From NCBI RefSeq assembly GCF_032852305.1, contig NZ_CP136594.1, positions 1,525,501-1,589,500 of the forward strand: a stretch of DNA of 64,000 nucleotides, given 5' to 3'. The notes beneath the pieces were generated by a model, which ran no database searches, was not told the origin of the DNA, and was given only the letters and a program-made list of their open reading frames with translations. Shown piece by piece: positions 17,885-27,405 of the stretch (its first letter is position 1; the number at the start of each line of letters is the position of its first letter). The DNA comes from Parasphingorhabdus sp. SCSIO 66989. Its GTDB lineage: Bacteria; Pseudomonadota; Alphaproteobacteria; Sphingomonadales; Sphingomonadaceae. The translations under genes were made by a program, and so were the position numbers.

Positions 17885-20043
17885 TGGATTTGGCGTCATT
17901 TCTCGGACTTGCCGGCTTTCTGGGGCATCTGCTAGCGGCGCTGCTGCACGGCGGACTGGCCATCTGGTTGAGCCGGAACTTGCGGATACAACGCTCGGCG
18001 CAAGTGCCGCTGATTATTGCGCTGGGACTTTTGAGCTTCTGGGCTCTGGCCGTAGCCTGGGAAGGGCCGCAAGCATCGATATCGTTGTTCGTTGAGACTG
18101 TGCGTAATGGCGCTTTGCTGTTCCTGATGTTTCAACTGCTGCGCTCTGATGACAGTCTGCGCCAGCCGCCGACTGTGCATGCATTATACGCGGTGTTGGC
18201 CGGTGTTCTGGCATTGCAACCAGTTTTTGATGGCATTGTTCTCAGCTTTGGAGCCGAGCTTGCTCCACCTTTGCTGTTCTATGCATCCACCATATTGCGG
18301 ATGATCTTTGCCGTTGGCGCGCTGGTGTTGGTACATAATCTCTATTCGATTTCCGCACCGCAAACGCGTTTTGCCATCCGTCTACCCATGGCTGGGCTGG
18401 CGGTGCTGTGGTTCTTTGATCTTAACCTCTATGCCGTTGCTTATCTGCTCTATGAATTGCCGGTCGAGCTGCTGGCGCTGCGAGGGGTCATTGTTGCCTG
18501 CCTGATGCCGGTTTTCGCGCTTGCGGCCAAGCGCAATGGCGAATGGAAGATTCAGCTTTCTCGCACAGTTGCCTTCCACTCCTTCTCGCTGATCGCAATC
18601 GGCCTCTACTTGCTGGCTATGGCGTTGGTGGTGCAGCTACTTTCCTATTTCGTCGCTGATTATGCGCGTCTTACCCAGGTCGGTCTGGTTTTCGGGGCAT
18701 CGCTGGCGGCTTTGGTGCTGTTGCCGTCAAACAGCTTCCGTGCCTGGTTCAAGGTCAAGATCGCCAAGCACTTCTTCCAGCATCGCTATGATTATCGCTC
18801 CGAATGGATGCGCTTTGCCGACACCATGAGCGCGCGCGAACAGGACGCCTCCTCGCTGCATAGCCGTATCATCCAGGCTGTTGCCGATATCACCGACAGT
18901 AATGCCGGCCTGTTGCTTACGCCTGATGAGAGCGGACGCTTCATGCTGCAAGAACGCTGGAACTGGCCGATGCTGGAGGTTCCGGCCCCGGCCTGCACCG
19001 GCACCACGGCCAATTTCTTCGCGACATCCGGCTTTATCGTTGAATTGGACAATGTACGCGGTGACGACGCGGATGACGTACAAAAGGCGGCGATTGCCGA
19101 CTGGATGGTCGAGGACAAGCGCATCTGGGTCATCGTTCCGCTTATTCACTTTGAGAAACTTGAAGGCCTGGTCATTCTTGGGCGGCCAACACTGAACCGC
19201 ACCTTGGACTGGGAAGATCTCGATATGCTGCGCGTTGTTGGGCGACAGGCGGCAAGCTATGTCGCTGAGCAGCGCGGCCAGAATGCGTTGCTGGAATCGC
19301 GTCAGTTTGAGGATTTCAACCGTCGCTTTGCCTTTGTTGTGCACGACATCAAGAATATCGTCAGCCAGCTCGCATTGCTATCTCGCAATGCCGAGAAGCA
19401 CGCCGATAAGCCGGAATTCCGCGAAGATATGGTCGAGACATTGCAGGGTACCGTCGCAAAGCTCAACGCGACCCTGACGCGGCTGACCAATTATCGCAAA
19501 TCGCAGGACACCATCATTGCACCGTTTGATGTCAAGGCATTGGTGAAAAGCGTCGCGAAACAAAAATCGGCACCGGGACATAAGGTGCAGGTGCTTATGG
19601 GCGATGTGATGACCATATCCGGTGACAAAGCCGCGCTGGAGCAGGTGTTGTTGCATCTGGTGCAAAATGCGCTCGACGCAAGTCGCGACAATGCGCAGCC
19701 AGTCATGCTCAAATGGTCGCCCAGCGGGATTTATGGCTATATCGAGATTGTCGACCACGGCACCGGCATGAGCGCCGAGTTTATCCGCACCAGCCTCTTC
19801 AAACCCTTTGTTTCCACCAAAGATGGCGGCTTTGGCATTGGCGCCTTTGAGGCGAAATCCCTGATTGAAGCCATGGGCGGCCATCTCAATGTCGAAAGCC
19901 GTGAGGGCATGGGCACGCGCATGATCATCCGTCTGCCATTGGCGCTGGATCAGCATGATGACCTGATCAAGGTCGACAATAGCCGCAAATCCAAAACCAA
20001 AGACCATAACCCGGATCGCAAGAAAATAGGAGCAGGTCGATGA
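17884..20043 (+). CDS. prsK: PEP-CTERM system histidine kinase PrsK
   Basis: The 719-residue kinase has about ten N-terminal transmembrane helices (residues 1-290). A GAF-like domain (about 330-470) follows, then a phosphoacceptor helix with FVVHDIKNIVSQLALL, where the His is the autophosphorylation site, and an ATPase domain with FKPFVSTKDGGFGIGAFEAK. This architecture and its adjacency to a sigma-54-type response regulator are characteristic of PrsK. The signal it senses is unknown. Its end overlaps prsR by four bases. Confidence 0.92.
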   Translation: MDLASFLGLAGFLGHLLAALLHGGLAIWLSRNLRIQRSAQVPLIIALGLLSFWALAVAWEGPQASISLFVETVRNGALLFLMFQLLRSDDSLRQPPTVHALYAVLAGVLALQPVFDGIVLSFGAELAPPLLFYASTILRMIFAVGALVLVHNLYSISAPQTRFAIRLPMAGLAVLWFFDLNLYAVAYLLYELPVELLALRGVIVACLMPVFALAAKRNGEWKIQLSRTVAFHSFSLIAIGLYLLAMALVVQLLSYFVADYARLTQVGLVFGASLAALVLLPSNSFRAWFKVKIAKHFFQHRYDYRSEWMRFADTMSAREQDASSLHSRIIQAVADITDSNAGLLLTPDESGRFMLQERWNWPMLEVPAPACTGTTANFFATSGFIVELDNVRGDDADDVQKAAIADWMVEDKRIWVIVPLIHFEKLEGLVILGRPTLNRTLDWEDLDMLRVVGRQAASYVAEQRGQNALLESRQFEDFNRRFAFVVHDIKNIVSQLALLSRNAEKHADKPEFREDMVETLQGTVAKLNATLTRLTNYRKSQDTIIAPFDVKALVKSVAKQKSAPGHKVQVLMGDVMTISGDKAALEQVLLHLVQNALDASRDNAQPVMLKWSPSGIYGYIEIVDHGTGMSAEFIRTSLFKPFVSTKDGGFGIGAFEAKSLIEAMGGHLNVESREGMGTRMIIRLPLALDQHDDLIKVDNSRKSKTKDHNPDRKKIGAGR

Positions 20044-21464
20044 GCCAAGCCGCCCGTCAGCCAGAACAGCTAATCCGTCCCAAATTGCTTATCGTCGAGG
20101 ATGACGAGGGTCTGCAGACCCAGCTCAAATGGGCTTATGATGATTATGAGGTGCTGCAAGCCTTTAACCGCGAGGAAGCGATCACCCTGCTCCGTGCGGA
20201 GGAACCTGCAGTGGTCACGCTTGACCTTGGCCTGCCGCCTGATCCCGATGGCACAAGTGAAGGCTTTGCCACGCTGGAAGAGATTATCGCACTCAAGCCG
20301 GATACCAAGGTGATCGTTGCATCTGGCCATGGCGCTCGCCAAAGCGCGCTGGATGCCATAGCCAAGGGGGCTTATGATTTTTACCAGAAGCCGGTCGATA
20401 TTGACGAGTTGGGACATATTGTCAGCCGCGCCTTCCATCTGCATGAAATCGAGCAAGAAAATGCACGCCTCGCCGATGCTCGCGGTGGCAGCGAGAAGGT
20501 GCTTGGACGCATCATCACGGCTGCGCCGGAAATGCTCAAAGTCGCCCGCACTGTTGAGCGCGTTGCGCCGACCAATGCCTCGGTAATGCTATTGGGTGCC
20601 AGCGGTACCGGCAAGGAATTGCTGGCGCGAGGCCTCCATGACCATAGCGATCGCAAGGCCAATGCCTTCATCGCTATCAACTGCGCTGCCATTCCGGAAA
20701 ACCTGCTCGAAGCGGAACTGTTTGGCCATGAAAAGGGTGCCTTTACCGGCGCGATCAAGACCACAGAGGGCAAGATTGAGCAGGCACATGGCGGCACGCT
20801 GTTTCTTGATGAGGTGGGCGATATCCCGCTGCCGCTTCAGGTCAAGCTGCTGCGCTTTTTGCAGGAGCGGGTGATTGAACGCATTGGCGGACGCAAACCG
20901 ATTGCGGTGGATACCCGCATCGTCTGTGCCACGCATCAGGATGTCGATCAGATGCAGCGAGATGGCACCTTCCGTGAGGATCTTTATTATCGTCTGGCCG
21001 AGATTGTTGTCACCATCCCGACATTGGCGCAAAGGCCCGGCGATACGGTCCTGCTCGCCAAACATTTCCTCAACCGCATGGCTGAGGAGTTTAATCCCAA
21101 AGTCAAAGGCTTTGCCGCCGATGCACTTCGCCGGATCGATGAATGGCCTTGGCCGGGCAATGTCCGCGAGCTGGAAAATCGCGTGAAACGTGCGGTCATT
21201 ATGGCCGATGGCAAGTTGGTCCACGCCGAGGATCTTGACCTTGGCGGCGATGATGAGGCTGAGGCGGACAGCGACAGCTTGCTCAACATCAAGGCGGCGC
21301 GGGAAGAATCGGATCGCAAGGTGATCCGCCGGGCGCTGGCGCGCAGTGAAGGCAATATATCCAATACCGCGCGGTTGCTGGGGATCAGCCGTCCGACGCT
21401 TTACGATCTGCTCAAGCAATATGATCTGCAGCCCGGCGCGACGACGGTGTCGGCCAAGGACTGA
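20040..21464 (+). CDS. prsR: PEP-CTERM-box response regulator PrsR (sigma-54 activator)
   Basis: The 474-residue NtrC-type regulator has a receiver domain (about 14-135; acceptor Asp in VVTLDLGLP). An AAA+ ATPase domain (about 165-395) follows, with GASGTGKE as Walker A and the sigma-54-contacting GAFTGA loop. A Fis-type helix-turn-helix lies near the end (NISNTARLLGISRPTLYDLL). It should be phosphorylated by PrsK and activate RpoN promoters, classically of PEP-CTERM protein genes. The start overlaps prsK by four bases. Confidence 0.93.
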   Translation: MSQAARQPEQLIRPKLLIVEDDEGLQTQLKWAYDDYEVLQAFNREEAITLLRAEEPAVVTLDLGLPPDPDGTSEGFATLEEIIALKPDTKVIVASGHGARQSALDAIAKGAYDFYQKPVDIDELGHIVSRAFHLHEIEQENARLADARGGSEKVLGRIITAAPEMLKVARTVERVAPTNASVMLLGASGTGKELLARGLHDHSDRKANAFIAINCAAIPENLLEAELFGHEKGAFTGAIKTTEGKIEQAHGGTLFLDEVGDIPLPLQVKLLRFLQERVIERIGGRKPIAVDTRIVCATHQDVDQMQRDGTFREDLYYRLAEIVVTIPTLAQRPGDTVLLAKHFLNRMAEEFNPKVKGFAADALRRIDEWPWPGNVRELENRVKRAVIMADGKLVHAEDLDLGGDDEAEADSDSLLNIKAAREESDRKVIRRALARSEGNISNTARLLGISRPTLYDLLKQYDLQPGATTVSAKD

Positions 21465-21471
21465 CCCTGCC

Positions 21472-23457
21472 ATGCCGCGCCTTTCCCGGTTCAACGCTGC
21501 CTGCAAGCGGCATTGGCGCGCGGCCATGCTGTCCATCGCCATAGGCACGATGCTGAGCATCGGCCCGGTAGCGGGGCAGAGCGATGCCGCGCGCGATGCG
21601 GCAGCGCGAGCGGAACAGAGCATTGGCAAGGGCGATTATCGCGCCGCGCGGATCGAGATGCTCAATGCCATATCTGAGGCACCGGATTGGGCCGAAGCGC
21701 GGTTGCTTCAGGCAGAGATTTATCTGCGGCTGCGCGACCCGCTGGCGGCAGAGGCAGAGCTGCGCCGCGCCCGCGAATTCGGCACGCCGGACGAGCAATT
21801 GCGCCACTTAATGGGCCATGCGTTGCAGTTACAGGGCCAGCTGGATCGTGCCCGCAAATGGCTGACCGAGGGACCGGTAGCGCGCAAGCATCTTGCCTAT
21901 GCACAGCGGATATTGGCCGAGGTATACCTTGCCGATGGCGATCGAGACCGTGCTCGTGCCGCCTATGATGCAGCCATTGCTGCGGATGGTAGCGACCCGA
22001 TGCTCTGGGTCTCGATTGCGCGTTATCGCTATCTCGATGGCGATCAGAAAGGCGCGATAGATGCCGCCGACTTTGCCGTACAACTGGCTCCCCAGAGCAT
22101 TGATGCGCTGCTTTATCGTGGCGAGCTGGCGCGCAGCCAATTTGGTTTGATCCCGGCGCTACCATGGTTTGAGCGCGCGCTGGAAATTAACCCCGACCAT
22201 ATCCCGACGCTGATCGCCTATGGTGAGACGCTTGGTGATGCCGGGCGCATGACCGATATGCTGGCAGTCGCGAGGAAGATCATCGCGCTGGAACCGGGCA
22301 ATGACCGCGGCCTGTTCCTGCAAGCGGTGCTGGCGGCGCGGGCGCGGCAGTTTGATCTCGCCCGGTCCATCATGCTGAAGACCCAAAACCGGCTTGATGA
22401 TCAGGCTGCACCGGCACTTTTGCGCTGTGCTCTCGAACTGGAGGTGGACAATCTGGCGCAGGCTGAGGAGCATTGCGCTACGGTGCTGCGGCGGCAACCG
22501 CATAATCTCTTTGCGGGCAATCTTGCTATGCGCGGCATGGCAGGTGGCAGTGATCGGGAGATGTTCTTTGCTCTGGTTGCTGAGCATGGGCTGCTGACCA
22601 CGCCCAACAGCTTTCGCCTGTTGCTTGCCGCGCGTGCTTATGAGGCTGATGGAAATCGGCCTATGGCTGCCGACTTTATCAACCGCGCATCACGTGCGCC
22701 GCACAGGCCCTATATTCTGGTGCCAGAGCCTTCGGGGCTGAGCGAGTTGGAGGCTGCAATACAGGCATCCCCCGGCGATGCCGGCGCCGAGGTGCGGCTG
22801 ATCCGTAAATTGCTGACATTGGACCGCTACGTCGAGGCATTGCGGCGCGCCAAATCGTTGCAGCGGCGTTTCCCCGGTGTCGCCGATGCCCATTTGCTGG
22901 TGGGCGATGTGCATATGCTGTCCAATCGGCCGGAAGAGGGGTTTTCGGCGTATCAGGAGGCAGGCAAGTTGCGCTTTACCTTTGATGTCATGGTGCGGCT
23001 GCATGATGCATTGGCGGATCTGGGGCGCGATGAGGACAAGGCGGCAACATTGCGCAGTTTTCTTGCCAATAACCCGGCGCACCTCAGGGCGAAACATATG
23101 CTTGGGACCGCCTATCTCGATGCTGAACGTTGGGAATTGGCGCGGGTCACGCTGAGCGAAGTAAGCGCCCGGCTTGGCGGTAATGTACCGTTATTGCTGG
23201 CGGACCTGGCTTGGGCTGAGCTGAATGCAGGTGCACCGGAAAAGGCACAACGCACCGCGGCGCAAGCCTATCGCACATTGCCGATGAACCCGGTGGTTAC
23301 GTATGTCTATGGTCAGGTGCTGGCAGAAGACGACACGCGACTGCGCGATGCGATTGATCTGTTTGAAAAGGCGGTTCAGCTGGCACCGCAGGATCAGCGT
23401 TTTCGGGCAAGCTTGCGCGATGCCAAGCGGCGTTATGCTGCGCTCGACAAAGCATGA
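21472..23457 (+). CDS. prsT: PEP-CTERM system TPR protein PrsT
   Basis: The 661-residue protein carries an N-terminal signal or anchor segment (basic start, then AAMLSIAIGTMLSIGPVAG). Tetratricopeptide-like helical repeats fill the rest; DPLAAEAELRRAREFG, ALPWFERALEINPDHIPTL and DAIDLFEKAVQLAPQDQRF are typical units. TPR proteins scaffold protein complexes, and PrsT proteins accompany PrsK/PrsR at exosortase-linked exopolysaccharide loci. I start it at the ATG at 21472, seven bases after prsR; an earlier in-frame ATG overlaps prsR extensively. Confidence 0.87.
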   Translation: MPRLSRFNAACKRHWRAAMLSIAIGTMLSIGPVAGQSDAARDAAARAEQSIGKGDYRAARIEMLNAISEAPDWAEARLLQAEIYLRLRDPLAAEAELRRAREFGTPDEQLRHLMGHALQLQGQLDRARKWLTEGPVARKHLAYAQRILAEVYLADGDRDRARAAYDAAIAADGSDPMLWVSIARYRYLDGDQKGAIDAADFAVQLAPQSIDALLYRGELARSQFGLIPALPWFERALEINPDHIPTLIAYGETLGDAGRMTDMLAVARKIIALEPGNDRGLFLQAVLAARARQFDLARSIMLKTQNRLDDQAAPALLRCALELEVDNLAQAEEHCATVLRRQPHNLFAGNLAMRGMAGGSDREMFFALVAEHGLLTTPNSFRLLLAARAYEADGNRPMAADFINRASRAPHRPYILVPEPSGLSELEAAIQASPGDAGAEVRLIRKLLTLDRYVEALRRAKSLQRRFPGVADAHLLVGDVHMLSNRPEEGFSAYQEAGKLRFTFDVMVRLHDALADLGRDEDKAATLRSFLANNPAHLRAKHMLGTAYLDAERWELARVTLSEVSARLGGNVPLLLADLAWAELNAGAPEKAQRTAAQAYRTLPMNPVVTYVYGQVLAEDDTRLRDAIDLFEKAVQLAPQDQRFRASLRDAKRRYAALDKA

Positions 23458-23480
23458 TCTTAGGATTAGGACAGTGCTGG

Positions 23481-23948
23481 TTAAAAGTCTGAACTCCATC
23501 GGCACTGAGGGAAACGGGCGCAACCTATAAAGTTATGCTCACCATCTCGAGTCGTGTAAGTTGTCGTAGAACTACCGCAACTCGGGCAGGTACGTTTGCC
23601 AGGCGGTGGTGGTGGAGGAGACGGATTCAAAAGCTCATCCTCAGCTAATCTAGCACAATTTATACAAAGACTGGTTCCGTTCTGGGCGCTTAGGCGAGGC
23701 AGTATTATCGGTTCGCCACATTCCTGGCAGCCAATATTTACGCTTGGGTCAAAAAGTAGGGCACCGGTATCATCCCAGACTTCTGTTTTCTTTGCCCCGC
23801 ACTTACTACATTTTAACCTAGGATAAATTGCGCCAACATTTTCAAGAGTTGGTTGTTCGTCAAGATTCGACTGCATTTTTTGTGCATCTAACCGCCCTTT
23901 ATGACCGCAAACACAAGAGCATATGATAAATTTCAGTACACGCGTCAT
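23481..23948 (-). CDS. Multi-zinc-ribbon protein of unknown function
   Basis: The 155-residue protein contains about four Cys-pair modules. They are CSCVCGHKGRL near the N-terminus, LKCSKCGAKKTEVWD at about 46, and a DksA/TraR-like finger (IGCQECGEPIILPRL, then CINCARLAEDE). A C-terminal topoisomerase-type ribbon (CPSCGS, then FIGCARFPQCRWS) follows a run of seven or eight prolines. Such ribbons bind nucleic acid or protein partners. The region is AT-richer than its surroundings. It lies 54 bases downstream of a predicted nuclease on the same strand, suggesting a two-gene cassette. Confidence 0.7.
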   Translation of the reverse strand: MTRVLKFIICSCVCGHKGRLDAQKMQSNLDEQPTLENVGAIYPRLKCSKCGAKKTEVWDDTGALLFDPSVNIGCQECGEPIILPRLSAQNGTSLCINCARLAEDELLNPSPPPPPPGKRTCPSCGSSTTTYTTRDGEHNFIGCARFPQCRWSSDF

Positions 23949-24002
23949 GATTCAGTGTTCGCTAAGTCGTAACGATAATTATGTCTAATTTCTGATTTTT
24001 TA

Positions 24003-24545
24003 TTAAGTCAAGTAAAAATTGCTGATCATATCAGACCAGCTTCCCGTCACGTTTGGACGTATTGTGAGTAATTTCTGAAAGTCATGTATGTCGGTAATAC
24101 TGGTGAAATGTTCTTTACCGATCCAAAGATAGGCATCTTTCCGCTTATCAGTGTTAAGTGCCTTCCCTTTGTCAATTGCTATATCCGAGTTAAGAAAATT
24201 CCAGTTTTTGCCATCATCTGTATCTTTATCCATAACGGCAAACCATAAATGGATGCCGAATAGTCGCTCAAACTCTGCTGCTTTTGCAATTTCCTCTACA
24301 ATGTTAAGATTGAAGCCTGAGTAACTATCGGAAAGGTTCTTAACATCTACAGCAATGATACCAAAATATGGTATTAATAAGAAGAAATCTGGTCGCTTGG
24401 CCTTACCTTTAAGCTGCTTGGAAAATGTCTCTTTCTCCTGATCGATAGCGACATAGATAAAGTCGTTGTCATCGAGCCAATTACGAAACAGTCGTTCTCC
24501 TCTGTTACCCTGCTTCTTTTTTCCTGATATTCTCTGTGAGACCAT
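24003..24545 (-). CDS. Predicted PD-(D/E)XK-type nuclease
   Basis: The 180-residue protein shows the restriction-endonuclease-like core. An early GERLF helix is followed by RPDFFLLIPYFGIIAVDVKN, which supplies the PD and DxK catalytic pair, and then a helix with KAAEFERLFGIHLWFAV. The first 15 residues are basic. No restriction or methylation partner is nearby. Codon use is AT-rich relative to neighbours, which suggests acquisition. The fold call comes from the motif pattern only; the family name is not known to me. Confidence 0.6.
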   Translation of the reverse strand: MVSQRISGKKKQGNRGERLFRNWLDDNDFIYVAIDQEKETFSKQLKGKAKRPDFFLLIPYFGIIAVDVKNLSDSYSGFNLNIVEEIAKAAEFERLFGIHLWFAVMDKDTDDGKNWNFLNSDIAIDKGKALNTDKRKDAYLWIGKEHFTSITDIHDFQKLLTIRPNVTGSWSDMISNFYLT

Positions 24546-24560
24546 TAGTGAGCGTTGAAC

Positions 24561-24905
24561 CTAGTCATCGACCTTTTCGAGCAATTCACCCGGCGTAATC
24601 CCGATGCGCTTCATCTGCTCGACAACCGGTGGCCAGACATTTTCAAAGAAGTTCTTGCGCTCATCGGAACGCAGCCGGGAAATGGCACCTTCGGCAACAA
24701 ACATGCCGACACCGCGTTGCACCTCGACCAGACCGCTATTCTGGAACCCCTGATACGCCTTGGCGACGGTCAGCGGATTGGCCCCTTCCTTTGCCGCGAG
24801 TGCGCGGACAGAGGGGAGCATCTCGCCTTCCTTATAGGTACCATCAAGAATAGCCGCCGCGATCACGTCGCGCAGCTTGAGATATACGGGTCTTGTCTCT
24901 GCCAT
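24561..24905 (-). CDS. GntR-family transcriptional regulator (YtrA-like)
   Basis: The 114-residue protein has a winged helix-turn-helix (residues about 8-72, with YLKLRDVIAAAILDGTY, LPSVRALA and NPLTVAKAYQGF). A short C-terminal helical tail follows instead of a full effector domain, as in the YtrA subfamily. YtrA-type regulators often control ABC transporter operons, but none is adjacent. The nitroreductase gene lies upstream on the same strand. Confidence 0.88.
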   Translation of the reverse strand: MAETRPVYLKLRDVIAAAILDGTYKEGEMLPSVRALAAKEGANPLTVAKAYQGFQNSGLVEVQRGVGMFVAEGAISRLRSDERKNFFENVWPPVVEQMKRIGITPGELLEKVDD

Positions 24906-24962
24906 AGTGCATCACTGGCATAACACAGCGGGTCAGGTCAAGGGCTAATGGGCAAATGGCGT

Positions 24963-25559
24963 CTAGTTTTCGTCCGGCGTCCATTGGCTGAACACTGCAT
25001 CGGCATCGGGGCGGGGCCGTTCTTCGAGCGGTTTTGCCGGGCTGCCGATATAGACAAATCCGGCGATTTTTTCATGGTTCTGGCCGAACAGGTTGCGCAC
25101 ATTGTTGTTAAAAGCTGGCCAGCCGGTAATCCAGCCGCCGACAAATCCTTCGGCGTGAATGGCGTGGAGCAGGTTCATGGTGAAGGCACCCACAGAAAGC
25201 TGCTGCTCCCAATCGGGGATTTTGCTAGACTCTTTAGGGCTGTAGAGCACCACCAGCATTTCCGGCGCATGCGCGGCAAACAGGTCCATTGCCTCCAGCT
25301 CCAGCCGACCAGCCTCGGGTTTCTCCTGACGATAGGCTTCACGCAATTTCGCTGCCAATAGATCGCGCTGATCCGCGGCAATATGTACCACACGCCAGGG
25401 CGAGAGCTTGCCATGATCGGGCGTGCGCATCGCGGTTGCAACAATGGCTTTCAGCCTAGCCGCATCAGGGCCGGGCGCAACCATATCACGCGGCCGACAG
25501 GACCGGCGCGAGGCGAGATAGGCGGGGAGGGAGGAAGTGTTATTGAGCATAAAGCCCAT
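24963..25559 (-). CDS. Nitroreductase-family protein (YdjA-like)
   Basis: A flavin-dependent oxidoreductase of about 198 residues. It has the FMN-binding RRSCRPRDM near the N-terminus, MRTPDHGKLSPWRVV, and a C-terminal GWITGWPAFNNNVRNLF and FVYIGSPAKPLEERPRP. This pattern is typical of the small YdjA subgroup. Physiological substrates are unknown. I use the ATG at 25559 (MGFMLNN); an ATG at 25550 and a GTG at 25619 with GAAGGGG are alternatives. It is divergent from the peptide transporter. Confidence 0.85.
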   Translation of the reverse strand: MGFMLNNTSSLPAYLASRRSCRPRDMVAPGPDAARLKAIVATAMRTPDHGKLSPWRVVHIAADQRDLLAAKLREAYRQEKPEAGRLELEAMDLFAAHAPEMLVVLYSPKESSKIPDWEQQLSVGAFTMNLLHAIHAEGFVGGWITGWPAFNNNVRNLFGQNHEKIAGFVYIGSPAKPLEERPRPDADAVFSQWTPDEN

Positions 25560-25708
25560 ATTGCGGCGCAGCGGGCCAATTGCAATGCGCCTGTGAGGAT
25601 TTACGTCATTCCCCTTCACAGCATGACATTTTTGTTTAAGGTGCGGCGCAAAATTGCATGACCCCGGCTTTTTCGGGCGCGGCGATAATCATAATCTGGA
25701 GGTGGGCT

Positions 25709-27310
25709 TTGGCCGGAACTTACGAGCAAGACGGCGATGCAGCCGGAACATTTTTAGGACATCCCAAGGGGCTGTTTATATTGTTTTTTGTCGAGATGTG
25801 GGAGCGTTTCTCTTATTACGGTATGAGAGGGCTTCTGATTTTCTATCTGACCAAGCACTTCCTTTTTGACAGAGAGTTTGCGCTGGGGATTTTGGGCGCT
25901 TATGTCACGTTGGTTTACATTACGCCCATCATCGGAGGGGCGCTTGCTGATCGGTATATGGGCGCGAGACGGGCCGTACTTCTGGGCGGAATACTGCTGG
26001 TTATAGGACATGCCGGAATGGCGATCGAAGGCTCACCTGTTCAGCAAGGCGAGCAGGCCGACCCGCTTATTCTGAATATCTTCTACCTTTCCTTAGCCTT
26101 CATTATTGCTGGAGTTGGTTTTCTTAAGGCCAACATATCAACAATGGTCGGGTTTCTTTATCCGAAAACCGATGGCCGACGCGATAGTGCCTTCACTATT
26201 TTCTACATGGGTATCAATCTGGGGGCTTTTCTGGGTTCGCTTCTTTGTGGTTTTCTGGGAGAGACTTTTGGATGGGCTTATGGTTTTGGCGCCGCAGGAG
26301 TAGGTATGCTTCTGGGCCTCGTTGTGTTTGTTCTTGGTAGGCCGCAATTGCGAGGCGCAGGCGAAGCACCCGATGAGGTCAAACTGACCTCACCGGCTTT
26401 TATGGGTTTGAGCCCACAGATTCTTATCTATCTCGGCACCGCTCTAATGATCCTGATCGCTTGGCAGCTTGTGCGATATCAGGACACCGTAAACATTCTT
26501 CTCGCGATTACGGGCGGCGTAGCTCTCACTTTCATCATTGCGAAGTCAGTTATCCAACTCGATCCGCATGAAAGAGACCGCATCTTTGCGGCTATTCTTC
26601 TCATCTTGTTCCAGATTATGTTTTGGGCGTTGTTTGAACAAGCTTCATCTTCTCTCAACCTCTTCACTGATGAGCATGTAAATCGCGACCTCTTTGGCTG
26701 GGAGGTTCCCGCATCGATGTTCCAGTCACTGAATGCGGGTTTTATCATCCTGTTTGCGCCGGTACTGGCAGCTTTGTGGGTTCGACTTAGCAACAAAGGT
26801 CGCGACCCATCTGCTGGGATGAAGTTTGGATTGGGTCTTGTCCAACTAGGATTGGGCTACGTTGTTTTGGCTTGGGGAGCGGAGTTAGACAATGGCCTCG
26901 TCCCGATGATCTTCATCGTATTGATCTACTTGCTCCACACAACCGGCGAGCTTTGCTTGTCTCCGGTCGGCTTATCCGCGATGACCAGGCTATCTGTTCC
27001 ATCGATGGTTGGCTTGATGATGGGCACATGGTTTCTCGGCTCGGCAGGAGGCAATGCCCTCTCGGCAATTATCGCGCAGGAAGCGGCTGCTGATGGAGCC
27101 AAAGGCGGATATGTAAGCGCGTATTGGGATATGGGCTATTATGCGGTTGGCTTTGGGTTGTTCGTCATGGTCATATCACCCCTGATCACTAAGCTAATGC
27201 ACCTTGATACTCTCAAGGATGACAATGTAGGTGACGACCTTGTCGGCCAGAGAGGCGTTGGCGAGCCACAAGCAGGTGGTATGCATCCGGAGACGCGTCT
27301 GGCCGAATAG
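25709..27310 (+). CDS. POT-family proton-dependent oligopeptide transporter
   Basis: The 533-residue major-facilitator protein imports di- and tripeptides with protons. Family signatures are FFVEMWERFSYYGMRGLL (the ExxERFxYY proton-coupling motif) and GGALADRYMGARR. About 12-14 transmembrane helices span the rest, with FYMGINLGAF in the middle. I start it at TTG 25709 because GGAGG lies at 25698-25702 and the following MAGTYEQDG leads directly into the family region. An ATG at 25658 would add 17 residues. Base composition is somewhat AT-richer than neighbouring genes. Confidence 0.88.
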   Translation: MAGTYEQDGDAAGTFLGHPKGLFILFFVEMWERFSYYGMRGLLIFYLTKHFLFDREFALGILGAYVTLVYITPIIGGALADRYMGARRAVLLGGILLVIGHAGMAIEGSPVQQGEQADPLILNIFYLSLAFIIAGVGFLKANISTMVGFLYPKTDGRRDSAFTIFYMGINLGAFLGSLLCGFLGETFGWAYGFGAAGVGMLLGLVVFVLGRPQLRGAGEAPDEVKLTSPAFMGLSPQILIYLGTALMILIAWQLVRYQDTVNILLAITGGVALTFIIAKSVIQLDPHERDRIFAAILLILFQIMFWALFEQASSSLNLFTDEHVNRDLFGWEVPASMFQSLNAGFIILFAPVLAALWVRLSNKGRDPSAGMKFGLGLVQLGLGYVVLAWGAELDNGLVPMIFIVLIYLLHTTGELCLSPVGLSAMTRLSVPSMVGLMMGTWFLGSAGGNALSAIIAQEAAADGAKGGYVSAYWDMGYYAVGFGLFVMVISPLITKLMHLDTLKDDNVGDDLVGQRGVGEPQAGGMHPETRLAE

Positions 27311-27405
27311 TCCTTTTCTCATCGAATTGATTGATTGTCGTTGCAGCAAGGATCGGTTAACAGGCGGAGCATAATAATATCCACGGCGAACAGGGAGAGG
27401 GTCGC

